Assembly: GCA_963742585.1 (NCBI GenBank)
Contig: CAVUMI010000003.1
Location: 120,256 to 184,255 of the forward strand
Reading direction: 5' to 3'
DNA: 64,000 bases
Origin: JACDEA01 sp963742585
GTDB lineage: Bacteria; Actinomycetota; Acidimicrobiia; Acidimicrobiales; JACDEA01
Of this stretch, positions 17,263-25,592 are shown in pieces. The notes below the pieces were generated by a model. The model made no database searches. It worked only from the letters and a program-made list of their open reading frames with translations, and was not told where the DNA came from. Positions within the stretch are counted from its first letter, which is position 1; each line of letters opens with the position of its first letter. Made by a program: the position numbers and the translations under genes.

Positions 17263-18467
17263 TCACATCGCCGCCGTCGGCGGTGCGTTGGCATTCGCCG
17301 GGTGTCGTGGGTCATCGGGGCCCACGAAGGCCCGCGTGCCGGTGCCCTCGACCAGCTGCCAATCCTTGGTGGTCTTGAGCTTGTGGTGATGCGCACAGAG
17401 CAGGTCGAGCCAGTCGAGCATGGTGATGTGGCTCCTGGCCCAGTCGATCCGGTGGTCGCGCTGCAGGCGGGCCACCGCGTGACAGCCCAACGCCGCGCAG
17501 GAGGGATAGAGCCACTCCAGTGCGCTCTGCTGCTTGGCGCTCGGCGGCCGCTTGAGATGCGCCACCCCGGTGAGCTGTTCGCCGTTGGTGATCACCGCGG
17601 CCACGAAGCCGCCGGCGTCAATCGCCTCGTCGACCGCCGAGGCGGCCACCGGGCCATAGCCCACCAGCTCCATGACCTCGCCTTCGACCGGGAACCCGCG
17701 TAGCCAGGCGGCCCAGTCGATGCGGAAGATGACCTTGGGCCGGGTGCTTCCCTTGGCCGGCCCGGCCTGACCGGTGACCAGTTGCACGAGCGCGTCGGCC
17801 GCGTAGGCCTCGCGCGGCTCGCGCCGGCCCTCCCGATAGGCCTTGTGGAAGATCCCATCGGTGATCTCATCGACCACCGCCATGACCGTGGCGATGACCT
17901 CGGGGTTGTCCCGCATGCGCAGGTTCCCGGCACCCTCGGCATCGGTGAAGGACCGCAGCGAACGCCGCCTGGTGGATCTTCTTGCGTCGCGCCTCGGGAT
18001 CGGGATGGCTCGCCGCCTTGATCCGTGCCGCCTCGTCCCGGGTCTCGGCCAACGACGCCCCGGCCCGGACCTGGCCGAGCAGCTTCGTGCCCGCCCCGGG
18101 CTGGGCGGCTTCGGCATCGGCGATCACCTGTGTCTGCTGGGCCGAGACCTCACCACGGCGCGCCGCCTCGTCCACATCGGGCTGGTCATCGAGGCGCGCC
18201 GCGGTCTCCAGCGCATCCTTGGCCGCACCGACTGTGGTCCCGGTCTCCCGGGCCAGCAGGTGCGCAGGCGAGCGGTCGCCCTTGCGCCGCCACAGCTCGG
18301 TCTCCGAAACCCTCGCCGCCAGCTTGGCCTTGAGCGGCCGAAGCCATGTTCTCGATGGCCGCCGCGTCGCGCATGCCGGCGAACGCGTCGGCCGCGCTGA
18401 TCGCCGAGGCGTCGAAGGCCTCGGCATAGTGCTGGACGATCTCTCGGATCTCGGCAAGCCGCGCCAT
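17263..18467 (-). pseudogene. DUF222/13E12-family HNH endonuclease, two frame breaks
   Basis: Homologue of the actinobacterial DUF222-HNH (13E12 REP) family. The N-terminus (MARLAEIREIVQHYAEAFDA) is in one frame up to about 18340. The middle (AKLAARVSETELWRRKGDRSPA onward) is in a second frame to about 17955. The C-terminal half (NPEVIATVMAVVDEITDGIF onward) is in a third. The HNH core is CHAVARLQRDHRIDWA with LDLLCAHHHKLKTTKDW, so the nuclease residues are present. Two single-base changes would restore one protein of about 400 residues. A LexA-type box lies 72 bp upstream. Similar genes are often multicopy and mobile-like. Confidence 0.8.
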
Positions 18468-18539
18468 CTGCGGGCCTCTCTGTTGCTGCCGACTACCTAG
18501 GGGGAGAACTCACCCGAAGAACTGCTTCCACCATTGTAG

Positions 18540-18553
18540 CGAACAGGTGTTCG
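18540..18553. promoter_or_regulatory. SOS (LexA) box
   Basis: CGAACAGGTGTTCG is an exact match to the Gram-positive/actinobacterial LexA consensus CGAAC-N4-GTTCG, with one further complementary base on each side. It lies 72 bp upstream of the HNH gene start at 18467, the expected place for DNA-damage control. Some mycobacterial 13E12-family genes are known to carry SOS boxes, so both the match and the context agree. Confidence 0.75.
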
Positions 18554-18565
18554 CCCTGTCAACTG

Positions 18566-18817
18566 CTAGCTGCGGCGCAACTCTTCGATGATCTTGGTGA
18601 TGCGGCGTTGACGCGTCGCGGCGGTCTTGGCCCCCTCCACCGCGAGCACGTGGCGGCGCGGGTTGCTGTACGACAGCGCGTCGAACGCAGCGCGGGCGCC
18701 CTTGTCCTGGGCCAGTGTCGTGGCTAAGTCGGCTGGGACCTCGACCGTGCGCGGCGCGTCATCCGGCGCCAGCTCGACGTTGATGACATCACCGCCGACG
18801 CTCGCCCGCCGCTGCAC
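18566..18817 (-). pseudogene. YdeI/OmdA-type protein, C-terminal fragment
   Basis: Corresponds to the C-terminal half of DUF1905/YdeI-OmpD-associated proteins (family name only; role unclear). Conserved parts are APRTVEVPADLATTLAQD, ARAAFDALSYSNPRRHVLAVEGAK and RQRRITKIIEELRR. The GTG at 18817 gives 83 residues; the frame continues upstream to about 18880 (RALVVHAGV) with no good start and without the usual DUF1905 N-terminal half. It therefore looks 5'-truncated where it meets the Vgb-type gene. A second, longer family member is at 50632-51067. Confidence 0.6.
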
Positions 18818-18886
18818 CCCTGCATGTACGACCAGAGCCCTCGCTGCATCACGACGACCATCCGCCGCTAGTCGTCAGTTGATCTG

Positions 18887-19918
18887 TCAGTACCGGATGA
18901 CGACGAGCTTGTTGGCGGCGGACTCGGCGCCCCACACCTCGCCGGCCCGACCGAGCATCTGGCGGACGTCGCCCGGCTTGGCGGGCAGCGGGAACGAGGT
19001 GAAGGCCTCGGTGGCCGGGTCGAAGCGCACGATGGCGTTGGCGCCGAAGTCGGTGAGCCACACCTTGTCGGTCGGGTCGACGTAGACCGAGTAGGCCTGC
19101 GGGCGGGACCCCGGCAGCTTCCACTCCCGCCACGTGCCGGCCGCCGGGTCGTAGACGGCGACCTGGCCGGCGTTCCACTGGCTGCACCAGATGCGGCCCC
19201 GTGAGTCGCTCCACACCCGGCGGGTGCCCTGTCGGGCGGTGGGCGGTTCGAAAACGGTGGCCGCGCCGGTCGTCGGGTTGACCTTGCCGAGGTGGTTACC
19301 GGCCAGCGACGCGTAGTAGATGTCGCCGCCCGGCGTGACCGTGATGCCGTAGGGGCCGGCGCCGCGGGGCGCGTCGAACACCTCGATGGCGCCAGTGGCC
19401 GGCCGCAGCCGGCCGTAGATGCCGGCCTGGCCGGTGAACCACAGCGTGCCGTCGGGGTGGAACACCGCGGTGTTGAGATTGGAGGACGGCCGGTCGGCCG
19501 GCAGCGGGAAGGTGCGCACCGCCGAGGTCGCCGGGTCGACCCGGACGATGGCGTTGAGTCCGCCATCGGTGATCCACGGTGCGCCGTCGGGGCCGACGAT
19601 GACGCCGTGCGGGCGGGCACCCGCGCCGAGGGCAACCTCGGTGACCTTGCCGCTCGCCGGATCCAGCCGGCCCAGCTCGCCCGAGCCCTGCGCGGTGTAC
19701 CAGACGATGCCGTCGGGGGTGACCGCCACGTCGTGCGGGCGCGAGCCCTCGGGCACCTCGTACTCCTTGATGGCCGGCGCGACGACGGGAGTGCTCGCCG
19801 TCGCCTCGACCGTGCTCGACGTCGTCGAGGGGCTCGCGTCGTCGTCGCCGTCACTACAGCCGGCGAGTGCCAGGAGGCAGATGATCGCAACAAGTCGACG
19901 GACGCGAGCCACCGTCAC
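18887..19918 (-). CDS. Vgb-type beta-propeller lipoprotein (streptogramin-lyase-like)
   Basis: 343-residue exported protein. A lipoprotein signal is present (LVAIICLLALAGCSDGDD; lipobox LAGC), followed by a Ser/Thr-rich linker. The mature part is a six- to seven-bladed propeller of repeats of the type PHDVAVTPDGIVWYTAQGSGELGRLDP, PHGVIVGPDGAPWITD, YGITVTPGGDIYYAS, as in virginiamycin B lyase and NHL-like proteins. Catalytic residues of true Vgb cannot be confirmed, so a sugar- or polymer-binding surface lipoprotein is as likely as a lyase. Start is the GTG at 19918, with an ATG-free 5' region. Confidence 0.85.
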   Translation of the reverse strand: MTVARVRRLVAIICLLALAGCSDGDDDASPSTTSSTVEATASTPVVAPAIKEYEVPEGSRPHDVAVTPDGIVWYTAQGSGELGRLDPASGKVTEVALGAGARPHGVIVGPDGAPWITDGGLNAIVRVDPATSAVRTFPLPADRPSSNLNTAVFHPDGTLWFTGQAGIYGRLRPATGAIEVFDAPRGAGPYGITVTPGGDIYYASLAGNHLGKVNPTTGAATVFEPPTARQGTRRVWSDSRGRIWCSQWNAGQVAVYDPAAGTWREWKLPGSRPQAYSVYVDPTDKVWLTDFGANAIVRFDPATEAFTSFPLPAKPGDVRQMLGRAGEVWGAESAANKLVVIRY

Positions 19919-19972
19919 ATCTTCGCCGGTAAATGCGAGAACGGTTTGCCGGTGGCCGACGTACTAGTGGCC

Positions 19973-20126
19973 ATGATCACGTCGCGCATCAGCAAGTTCG
20001 CTATCACCTCGTGACCTGGCGGCCGTTGCGGCTTTCGTCTTCTTCGTCACCCCGGCCGACGCCCGCCCGATGTTGCAGCCCTGCCAGTACGACCACACCT
20101 GCATCACCACCACCGTCCGGCGCTAG
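19973..20126 (+). pseudogene. Possible small exported Cys-containing peptide, one frame break
   Basis: ATG at 19973 gives MITSRISKFAITS and a stop. One base later another frame reads LAAVAAFVFFVTPADARP followed by MLQPCQYDHTCITTTVRR and a stop. Joined, this is a basic N-terminus, hydrophobic core, A-D-A cleavage-like site and a short mature peptide with two cysteines. The joining requires one indel near 20012. Such indels are common in this window, but the case is weak because the ORF is tiny. Confidence 0.25.
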
Positions 20127-20133
20127 CCGGCGG

Positions 20134-20357
20134 TTACGTAAGCGAGATCCCGCGCTTCCTGGCGATCCCCTCGAGCCAGTTGTAGTCCCGCATCATCCGC
20201 TTGATACGCCACCGGTGACTCACGGACAGTTCCGTCAGCAACTGTTCGAGCGGTGACCCGGCCGCTGGCGTGATCCCCACCCCGGCGTACACGTTGGGGG
20301 CGGCGGCTCGTTGAGTGGGTCAGAGAGGGTGGCGGAAGCGTCGCCGAGATCATCCAT
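20134..20357 (-). pseudogene. Small hypothetical protein, one frame break
   Basis: Start ATG 20357 reads MDDLGDASATLSDPLNEPPP, then near 20290 the reading must shift to continue NVYAGVGITPAAGSPLEQLL, LTELSVSHRWRIKRMMRDYN and end WLEGIARKRGISLT. The C-terminal half is basic, helical and protein-like in composition. No domain recognised. It ends 8 bp from the convergent small peptide ORF. Confidence 0.35.
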
Positions 20358-20412
20358 GAAGCCGAGGGTACCGATCGCCTGTATCAGCTACTTGCGGGTG
20401 GCGCACACGCGG

Positions 20413-20459
20413 TTCTGTGCAGATCCTTCCGTCGCAACGACGGATAAATCCGAACAGAA
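20413..20459. repeat. Imperfect hairpin, copy A of an interspersed element
   Basis: Two 22-nt arms (20413-20434 and 20438-20459) with 17 of 22 positions paired around a 3-nt loop; the inner stem TTCCGTCG/CGACGGA is nearly perfect and the outer stem is TTCTG/CAGAA. It lies 33 bp upstream of the thioesterase fragment start. The same design and much of the sequence recur at 46523-46571. Confidence 0.6.
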
Positions 20460-20492
20460 GCCGGCCGGCGTTAGCCAATAGCGTCGACCGCC

Positions 20493-20804
20493 ATGGGTGA
20501 CCTGGGGATCGACACCGCGGTCGAGCAGATCGACGACAACCGCTACTCGGCCAAACTCAGCGCGGATTGGCGGATCTGGGGGCCGCAGGGCGGCTACATC
20601 GCGTCGGTGGCGATGCGGGCGGCGGGGGAGGCCAGCCCGTTCGAGCGGCCGGCCAGCTTCACCTGCCACTTCCTCGGCGTGGCCGAGTTCGACGAGGTCG
20701 AGGTCATCGTCACGCCGCTGCGCGTGGCCCGCACCGCGTGCTCGCAACGGGTCGAGCTGACCCAAGGCGGCAAGACCATGCTCTCGAGACTTGTCAGGCA
20801 GTAG
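20493..20804 (+). pseudogene. Acyl-CoA thioesterase, N-terminal fragment
   Basis: The 103-residue product matches only the first hotdog half of TesB/thioesterase-like proteins, which are usually 250-290 residues. Conserved pieces are YSAKLSADWRIWGPQGGYIA, RPASFTCHFLGVAEFDEVEV and CSQRVELTQGGK. Homology ends abruptly at about 20780 (TMLSRLVRQ then stop), directly against the 3' end of the convergent exported-protein gene. The second half is absent, so this looks like truncation by recombination rather than a frame error. Confidence 0.7.
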
Positions 20805-21560
20805 TTAAAGGGCGACCAGTTCGCCATGGGCCGCCGACGGTTGGTGTGGGCCCGGGTCGACGTTGAAGTAAGCGTCATAGCCGCCCGCGAGTAGGGCGGC
20901 TATTGCACCCGAGATGCCGCCGCATGTCGCTGTCCCTGTCGCATCTGTCGTGGCGGTGCACACTGGTTTTCCGCCCGCTGAGAAGGCGATCGGCTTTCCC
21001 GGGATCGGCGCTCCGGCAGGAAACGCCTGACCGAGGACGAACCCGTCCGCGGCCGCGGTCAGGGTAGCGCTGAGCGTGAGGTACGTCTTAAGGGGAGAGA
21101 GTTTCGCGATCACGGGCGCCGCGGTCAGCTTCGTCGGCACTTGGAGGATGAGGAAACCCTGCACCAGCTTGCTGTTGCCGCTTCCATCAAAGCAGTTCGT
21201 GGTTGCATAAAACGCCGCATACCTCACCGTGTCAGCAGGCACATTGAAAGACTGCGGCGAGATATGCCCGCTGGCATCTCGCGTAACCGTCCGCGAGAAG
21301 ATGGTTTCCGTCGTGCCAAACGTCCCATGGTTGAACGTACGCTGAAGTGTCACGTTCGCACTCCCACCGCCGGTGCAGCCAGAGCTGTGGTCGGTGATCG
21401 TCACAAGGTCGCCAGGGTTCGGCTCACCGGGCGTGAACATGAGGTCACCGGTGCTGTAGGCCCCTCCCACGACGGGCTGAAATGCCATCAGTCCGATCGT
21501 CACACTCACCGCGATGCCGACGCACGACACGACTTGAGCGACGCTGCGTCGCATAATCAC
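20805..21560 (-). CDS. Exported Ig-like beta-sandwich protein
   Basis: 251 residues with a signal peptide (VAQVVSCVGIAVSVTIGLMAF, cleavage near GGA). The mature part begins STGDLMFTPGEPNPGDLVTI, a typical Ig/bacterial surface-domain strand pattern. The C-terminal 90 residues form a second Ig-like unit (PIPGKPIAFSAGGKPVCTATTDATG) of the Big/invasin type. Four cysteines in the mature region suggest disulfides. No anchor seen, so probably secreted. An internal ATG two codons downstream is an alternative start. Its 3' end abuts the truncated thioesterase. Confidence 0.65.
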   Translation of the reverse strand: MIMRRSVAQVVSCVGIAVSVTIGLMAFQPVVGGAYSTGDLMFTPGEPNPGDLVTITDHSSGCTGGGSANVTLQRTFNHGTFGTTETIFSRTVTRDASGHISPQSFNVPADTVRYAAFYATTNCFDGSGNSKLVQGFLILQVPTKLTAAPVIAKLSPLKTYLTLSATLTAAADGFVLGQAFPAGAPIPGKPIAFSAGGKPVCTATTDATGTATCGGISGAIAALLAGGYDAYFNVDPGPHQPSAAHGELVAL

Positions 21561-21580
21561 ACCCGACCCCGTTCCCCTTA

Positions 21581-21599
21581 GACAGGCCTGCGGCCTGTC
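21581..21599. repeat. 8-bp inverted repeat upstream of exported Ig-like gene
   Basis: GACAGGCC-TGC-GGCCTGTC, a perfect 8-bp stem with 3-nt loop, 20 bp upstream of the start at 21560. Could be an operator or leader hairpin. Confidence 0.45.
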
Positions 21600-21749
21600 G
21601 GCCCGCGGCCATTAAACCACCCGTCTGGCAATCCCCGCAACGATGGGCAGCTCGAACGAGGTGCGGGTAGTCGTCCCGTTACTCATGTGCGGACGTGCAC
21701 CACTCGGCGGCGCCCGAGATCAAATAGCAGTTCAGCGAGCACTGCGACA

Positions 21750-22690
21750 ATGAGTCGACCCGGCGTGCCGCCGTGGTATCCCCGCCCAATAACGTCGGAA
21801 CGGTGTGGGGCGACGTGGGCAGATGGATTGACGAGCGCCGCGAGCGCTACGCGGGCGTGCTGCTGCAACAGGGCCGGGTCGAGCTGACGCCGATGGGGCG
21901 AGCCGGCCGCCGTCACCGGTCCCGCGCGCGGCGGCTCGTCATCGACCTGGTCGGTCCGATCGGTGCGCCGGCGGGGGCGGCCGGTTCGCGATCACCATCA
22001 ACGGCGACCGGTTATCGGTGAGTCCGGGGCACTTCTGGGTCGACGGCATCCTGGTGCACACAAGCCCCGACCCGGTGACCGTCGAGGACAAGGCCCCCGC
22101 ACCGCCGTTGTCGCTATCGCGTGTGGGAACGGCACATCGTGCGGCCCAGGTCCCCGGTGCGCGACAGCACGCTCGATGCGGTCGACACGTCGGGTCGGGT
22201 GGATCCGCGTGGTGCGTCAAGCTGCGATCGGCGGCCGATCGAGCCCCCGACCGCGTCGCACCCACGATGGCGGCCGACGCTCCCGGCGGCCACCGCGCAC
22301 ACGAGAACCGGCTGTACCGCGTCGAGGTCCACGAAAGCGGCGACGCTTCTACGTTCACGTGGTCGCCGAGAACGTCGGCGCGCTGGCGATACTGGCCGTC
22401 ACCGGCGCCGAGTGCGTCGGCCGCGGCAGCGGCGCGAGCGAACCGCGACCGATTCCGGACGACGGATGGATCGAGCTTGAGGACGGAATCCGGATCAACT
22501 TCGTCGCCGGTGAGTACCGGACCGGCGACTACTGGCTCGTCCCCTCGCCCGGCTGTCGAAGGGCTCAGTGGCCGTGTGACACGGCCGCCAAAGGCTGTCG
22601 CCGGTCGGAGGACGGCGACACGTGGCATCGGTCGGCGGCGGTCGAAGATGTCGACTGTGCCGTACGCCCGCATGCCGGGTCGCGCGAGAT
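21750..22690 (+). pseudogene. DUF6519 domain gene remnant, several frame breaks
   Basis: No frame is open throughout, but pieces of one protein follow in order: RERYAGVLLQQGRVEL (near 21840), RRLVIDLVGPIGAPAG (21930), SPGHFWVDGILVHTSPDPV (22020), ENRLYRVEVHESGDA (22305), ENVGALAILAVTGAE (22370), DGWIELEDGIRINFVAGEYR and TGDYWLVPSP (22460-22560). This order and wording match DUF6519 proteins (…MQQGRVQLDADWNEQ…; …YRTGDYWLIPAR). At least four indels are needed and the 3' end is cut off by the convergent STAND gene. Role of the family is unknown to me beyond frequent occurrence in surface or phage-like modules. Confidence 0.55.
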
Positions 22691-25581
22691 CACGCCAGCC
22701 CGGTCATCCCGAGCGCCGCTCCGAGCTCCCGCGCCTCGCCCGCCAACGCCATGGCGTCGTCGTGTCGGCCCGGGATCCGCGCGAGCGACGCCGCCCACCA
22801 CGTCTTGGTGCGGGCCACCAGCGGTGGCGCGTCCATCGCCTCCTCCAGCGCGAGGGCGCGCCGGTAGCGGTCGTCGGCCTCCTCAGGTCGGCCGTCGAGC
22901 GCGGCGAGCATGCCGAGAAATCGGTCGACCGCGCCGACGCAGTACGCGCCGTAACCGACCACCGCGATAGTGCCGGCGAACGGCGCCAGTCGCTCACGGA
23001 GCCAGCGCCCGCCTTCGACGTGGCCGAGCCGCACCGCCGTTTCGGCCAGCATGGCCAGCGCGGCGACGTAGGCCAGGTCGCGCTGCACCATGGCGAAGTC
23101 GTCGGCGGCGATGATCTCGTAGTGGCGGCGGGCGTCGTCGAGCTCGCCCAGGTCGGCGTAGGCCAGGGCCACCCCGCAGCGCGCAACGCGCGACGGCATG
23201 CGTTCGAGCGAGTCCTCGACGAGCGTGATCATGTCGCGCAGCTCGCCTTGCTCGCGCGCCACCCAGAACATCTGGGCCGCCCACGCGGTGAAGAAGTCGG
23301 GGTCGCCGCCGGCCACGTCGAGCATGCGTTTGGTCAGGCGGCGCACGTCGGCGAAGCGGCCGGCGATCAGTGCCTGCAGCGTGCGCCACTCGGCGGCGAA
23401 CGCGCGGAACTGCCACGAGTTCAGCGCGTCGCCCAAGCGCTCCACCTCGGCGGTGTCGGTCTCGAAGCCGGCGGCGTCGCCGCTGACCAGCCGCATGGCG
23501 CCACGGATCTGGTAGCCGAAGGCGCGGGCCCGAAGATCGGTCTGGCCCAGCGCGAGCAGCTCCTCGGCCAGCGCCACCTGCTCGGCGATGCGAGGCGTCG
23601 CCCGCAACGTCACGGCGCGCACGAAGAGCGCGTCGACGACCACGGCAGGGTCGCCGACGGCGCGAGCCAGGCGCAGCGCGTCCTCGGCCAGGGGTTCGAC
23701 GTCGGCGCCCCGGCTCTCGGACCATGCCCGGTAGTAGGCGGCCAGCGTGGTGAGCCGGGCCCGCAGCGGCGGCTCATCGCCGCCCAGCGCGGCGAGCGCC
23801 TCCTCGACCAGCGCGATCGACGTGGTGTCCGGCCGGCCGAAGTGCGCCCACCGCGCGTGCACGGCCGCGGCGTGCCCGAGGAGGTCGGCCCGACCGAGCG
23901 CCCGCGCTGCTTCGGCGGCGACCGCAGCCGACTCCTTGGCCGTGTCGACCTGGCCGAGGCGGTGCTGCACGTCGCCCAGCGCGATCAACAGCTGCGCGTG
24001 GTTCTCGGGGTCGGTCACCGCGCCCGACTGGTAGACGGCGAGCGCCCGCTCGAGAATCGCCGCCGCCTCCTCCCAGGCGAACACGTGCAGTGCCTCGGCC
24101 GCGGCCAGACCGGCGTAGTGCGCCGCCTTGGCCGCGGCGGCCGAACCGGCCAGCGCCAGGTGATGGGCCAGCGCGCCGGCGGGCGCGTCGGGCAACGACT
24201 CCAGCGCCTGGGCCACGCGGCGGTGCATCACCGAGCGGCGAGTCCGGGTCAGACCGGCGTAGATGGACTCGCGCACCACGGCGTGACAGAACGTGAAGCG
24301 TCGCGACCCATCATCGACCGCGCCCACAACCTTGGCCGCAGTCGCCTCCTCCAGCGCCTCGTCGACGACCGCGCCCTCCTCGGCCAGTTCGAGCACCTCC
24401 GCGCTGAACTCCCGTCCGACCACCGCGGCCAGTGCCAGCACGCGATTGGTGTCGGGCGAAAGCCGGTCCACGCGACGGAGGGCGACGTCGCGCACGCTTT
24501 CGGGCAGGCCGCCGTCGGAGAGGTGGGCGGCCATCTCCCGCACGAAGTACGGGTTACCGCCAGTGCTCGAGACGAGCCGCGCCGCGATTTCGTCGTCGTC
24601 GACCAGCGCGGCCACCGCGGCGGCATCGAGGCCGTCCAGCGTGATCGTCTCGCCGCGGTCGGCGATCTCGAGGAGGCGCGACGGGGGTGCCAGGTCGGTG
24701 TCCCGAAAGGTGCCGACCACCAGTACGCGCTCGAGACCCGTCGACTCGATGAGGTGCTGCAGCAACAGGAGCGTCGACGGTGCCGCCCAGTGCAGATCAT
24801 CGAGCACCAGCAGCAGGCCGGACGGCGTCGCCACCTCCCCGATGGCGGCGACCACGGCGTCGAAGAGGCGCCGCCGCTCGGCGGCCGGGTCGGGCCCGGC
24901 CACGTTGGCGTCGGATCGCGGCAGCGCGCCGAGGGCCTCGATGAACGGTTGGTAGGAGATGCCGACGTCTTCGGCGCAGGCGCCATAGCGGACGGGGGCG
25001 CCGTCGGCGATGACGGTCGACGCCAGCTCGGCGACGAGGCGCGTCTTGCCGATGCCCGCTTCGCCGGCGACGAACACAACCGCGAACCCGTCACGCGCCG
25101 CTCGGGCCCACGCGGCCCGAAGCCGGTCGAGCTCGGCGGTCCGACCCGAGAACGGCGAGTCGTCGAGCTCGCGGGCGAGCTGGGCAGGTAGCGCGGGCCG
25201 CGCCGTCACCGGTTGCCACCGCAGCTCGCGGGCGGCGACCGGATCGGTCACCGCAGGAACAGCCTCGAAGCTGCGCCGGGTGCCGGCCAGGGTGACGACG
25301 AGCTCGGAGGCCAGGATCTGCCCGGCGCCCGCCTGGCGACACAGCGCCTGGGCCACGGTGGCCGGGTCGTCGGCCGACTCGCCCACGTGCAGCCCCACCG
25401 GTGCGCCGCCGCCCGTCGCCGTCTGCAGGTCGATGGCGCAGTCGCACGCGCTCACGGCACTGGAGAAGATGGCGACACCGGGATCGTCGGACGGCACGCC
25501 GCCGTGGGTGTCGACCAGCGCCTTGAGCGCGTCGATATCGTCGGTGTCCGTAGCCAGCACGGTGACGATCCCAGTCGGCAT
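22690..25581 (-). CDS. Cyclase-derived / STAND NTPase / TPR regulator (paralogue 2)
   Basis: 963 residues. Residues 1-130 are a strongly reduced cyclase-like domain (GIVTVLATDTDDIDALKALV; no metal Asp pair, no GDG loop). Residues about 150-480 are the NTPase with Walker A VAGEAGIGKTRLVAEL (about 172) and Walker B LLLVLDDLHWAAPST (about 256). The arginine-finger-side motif RDTDL follows, then TGGNPYFVREMAAHL, a helical bundle and TPR-like repeats to the end. Same plan as paralogues 1, 3 and 4 but the most divergent at the N-terminus. ATG start at 25581, 11 bp after the PAP2-DAGK stop, so probably co-transcribed with it. Confidence 0.9.
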   Translation of the reverse strand: MPTGIVTVLATDTDDIDALKALVDTHGGVPSDDPGVAIFSSAVSACDCAIDLQTATGGGAPVGLHVGESADDPATVAQALCRQAGAGQILASELVVTLAGTRRSFEAVPAVTDPVAARELRWQPVTARPALPAQLARELDDSPFSGRTAELDRLRAAWARAARDGFAVVFVAGEAGIGKTRLVAELASTVIADGAPVRYGACAEDVGISYQPFIEALGALPRSDANVAGPDPAAERRRLFDAVVAAIGEVATPSGLLLVLDDLHWAAPSTLLLLQHLIESTGLERVLVVGTFRDTDLAPPSRLLEIADRGETITLDGLDAAAVAALVDDDEIAARLVSSTGGNPYFVREMAAHLSDGGLPESVRDVALRRVDRLSPDTNRVLALAAVVGREFSAEVLELAEEGAVVDEALEEATAAKVVGAVDDGSRRFTFCHAVVRESIYAGLTRTRRSVMHRRVAQALESLPDAPAGALAHHLALAGSAAAAKAAHYAGLAAAEALHVFAWEEAAAILERALAVYQSGAVTDPENHAQLLIALGDVQHRLGQVDTAKESAAVAAEAARALGRADLLGHAAAVHARWAHFGRPDTTSIALVEEALAALGGDEPPLRARLTTLAAYYRAWSESRGADVEPLAEDALRLARAVGDPAVVVDALFVRAVTLRATPRIAEQVALAEELLALGQTDLRARAFGYQIRGAMRLVSGDAAGFETDTAEVERLGDALNSWQFRAFAAEWRTLQALIAGRFADVRRLTKRMLDVAGGDPDFFTAWAAQMFWVAREQGELRDMITLVEDSLERMPSRVARCGVALAYADLGELDDARRHYEIIAADDFAMVQRDLAYVAALAMLAETAVRLGHVEGGRWLRERLAPFAGTIAVVGYGAYCVGAVDRFLGMLAALDGRPEEADDRYRRALALEEAMDAPPLVARTKTWWAASLARIPGRHDDAMALAGEARELGAALGMTGLA

Positions 25582-25592
25582 CGTCGCGAACG

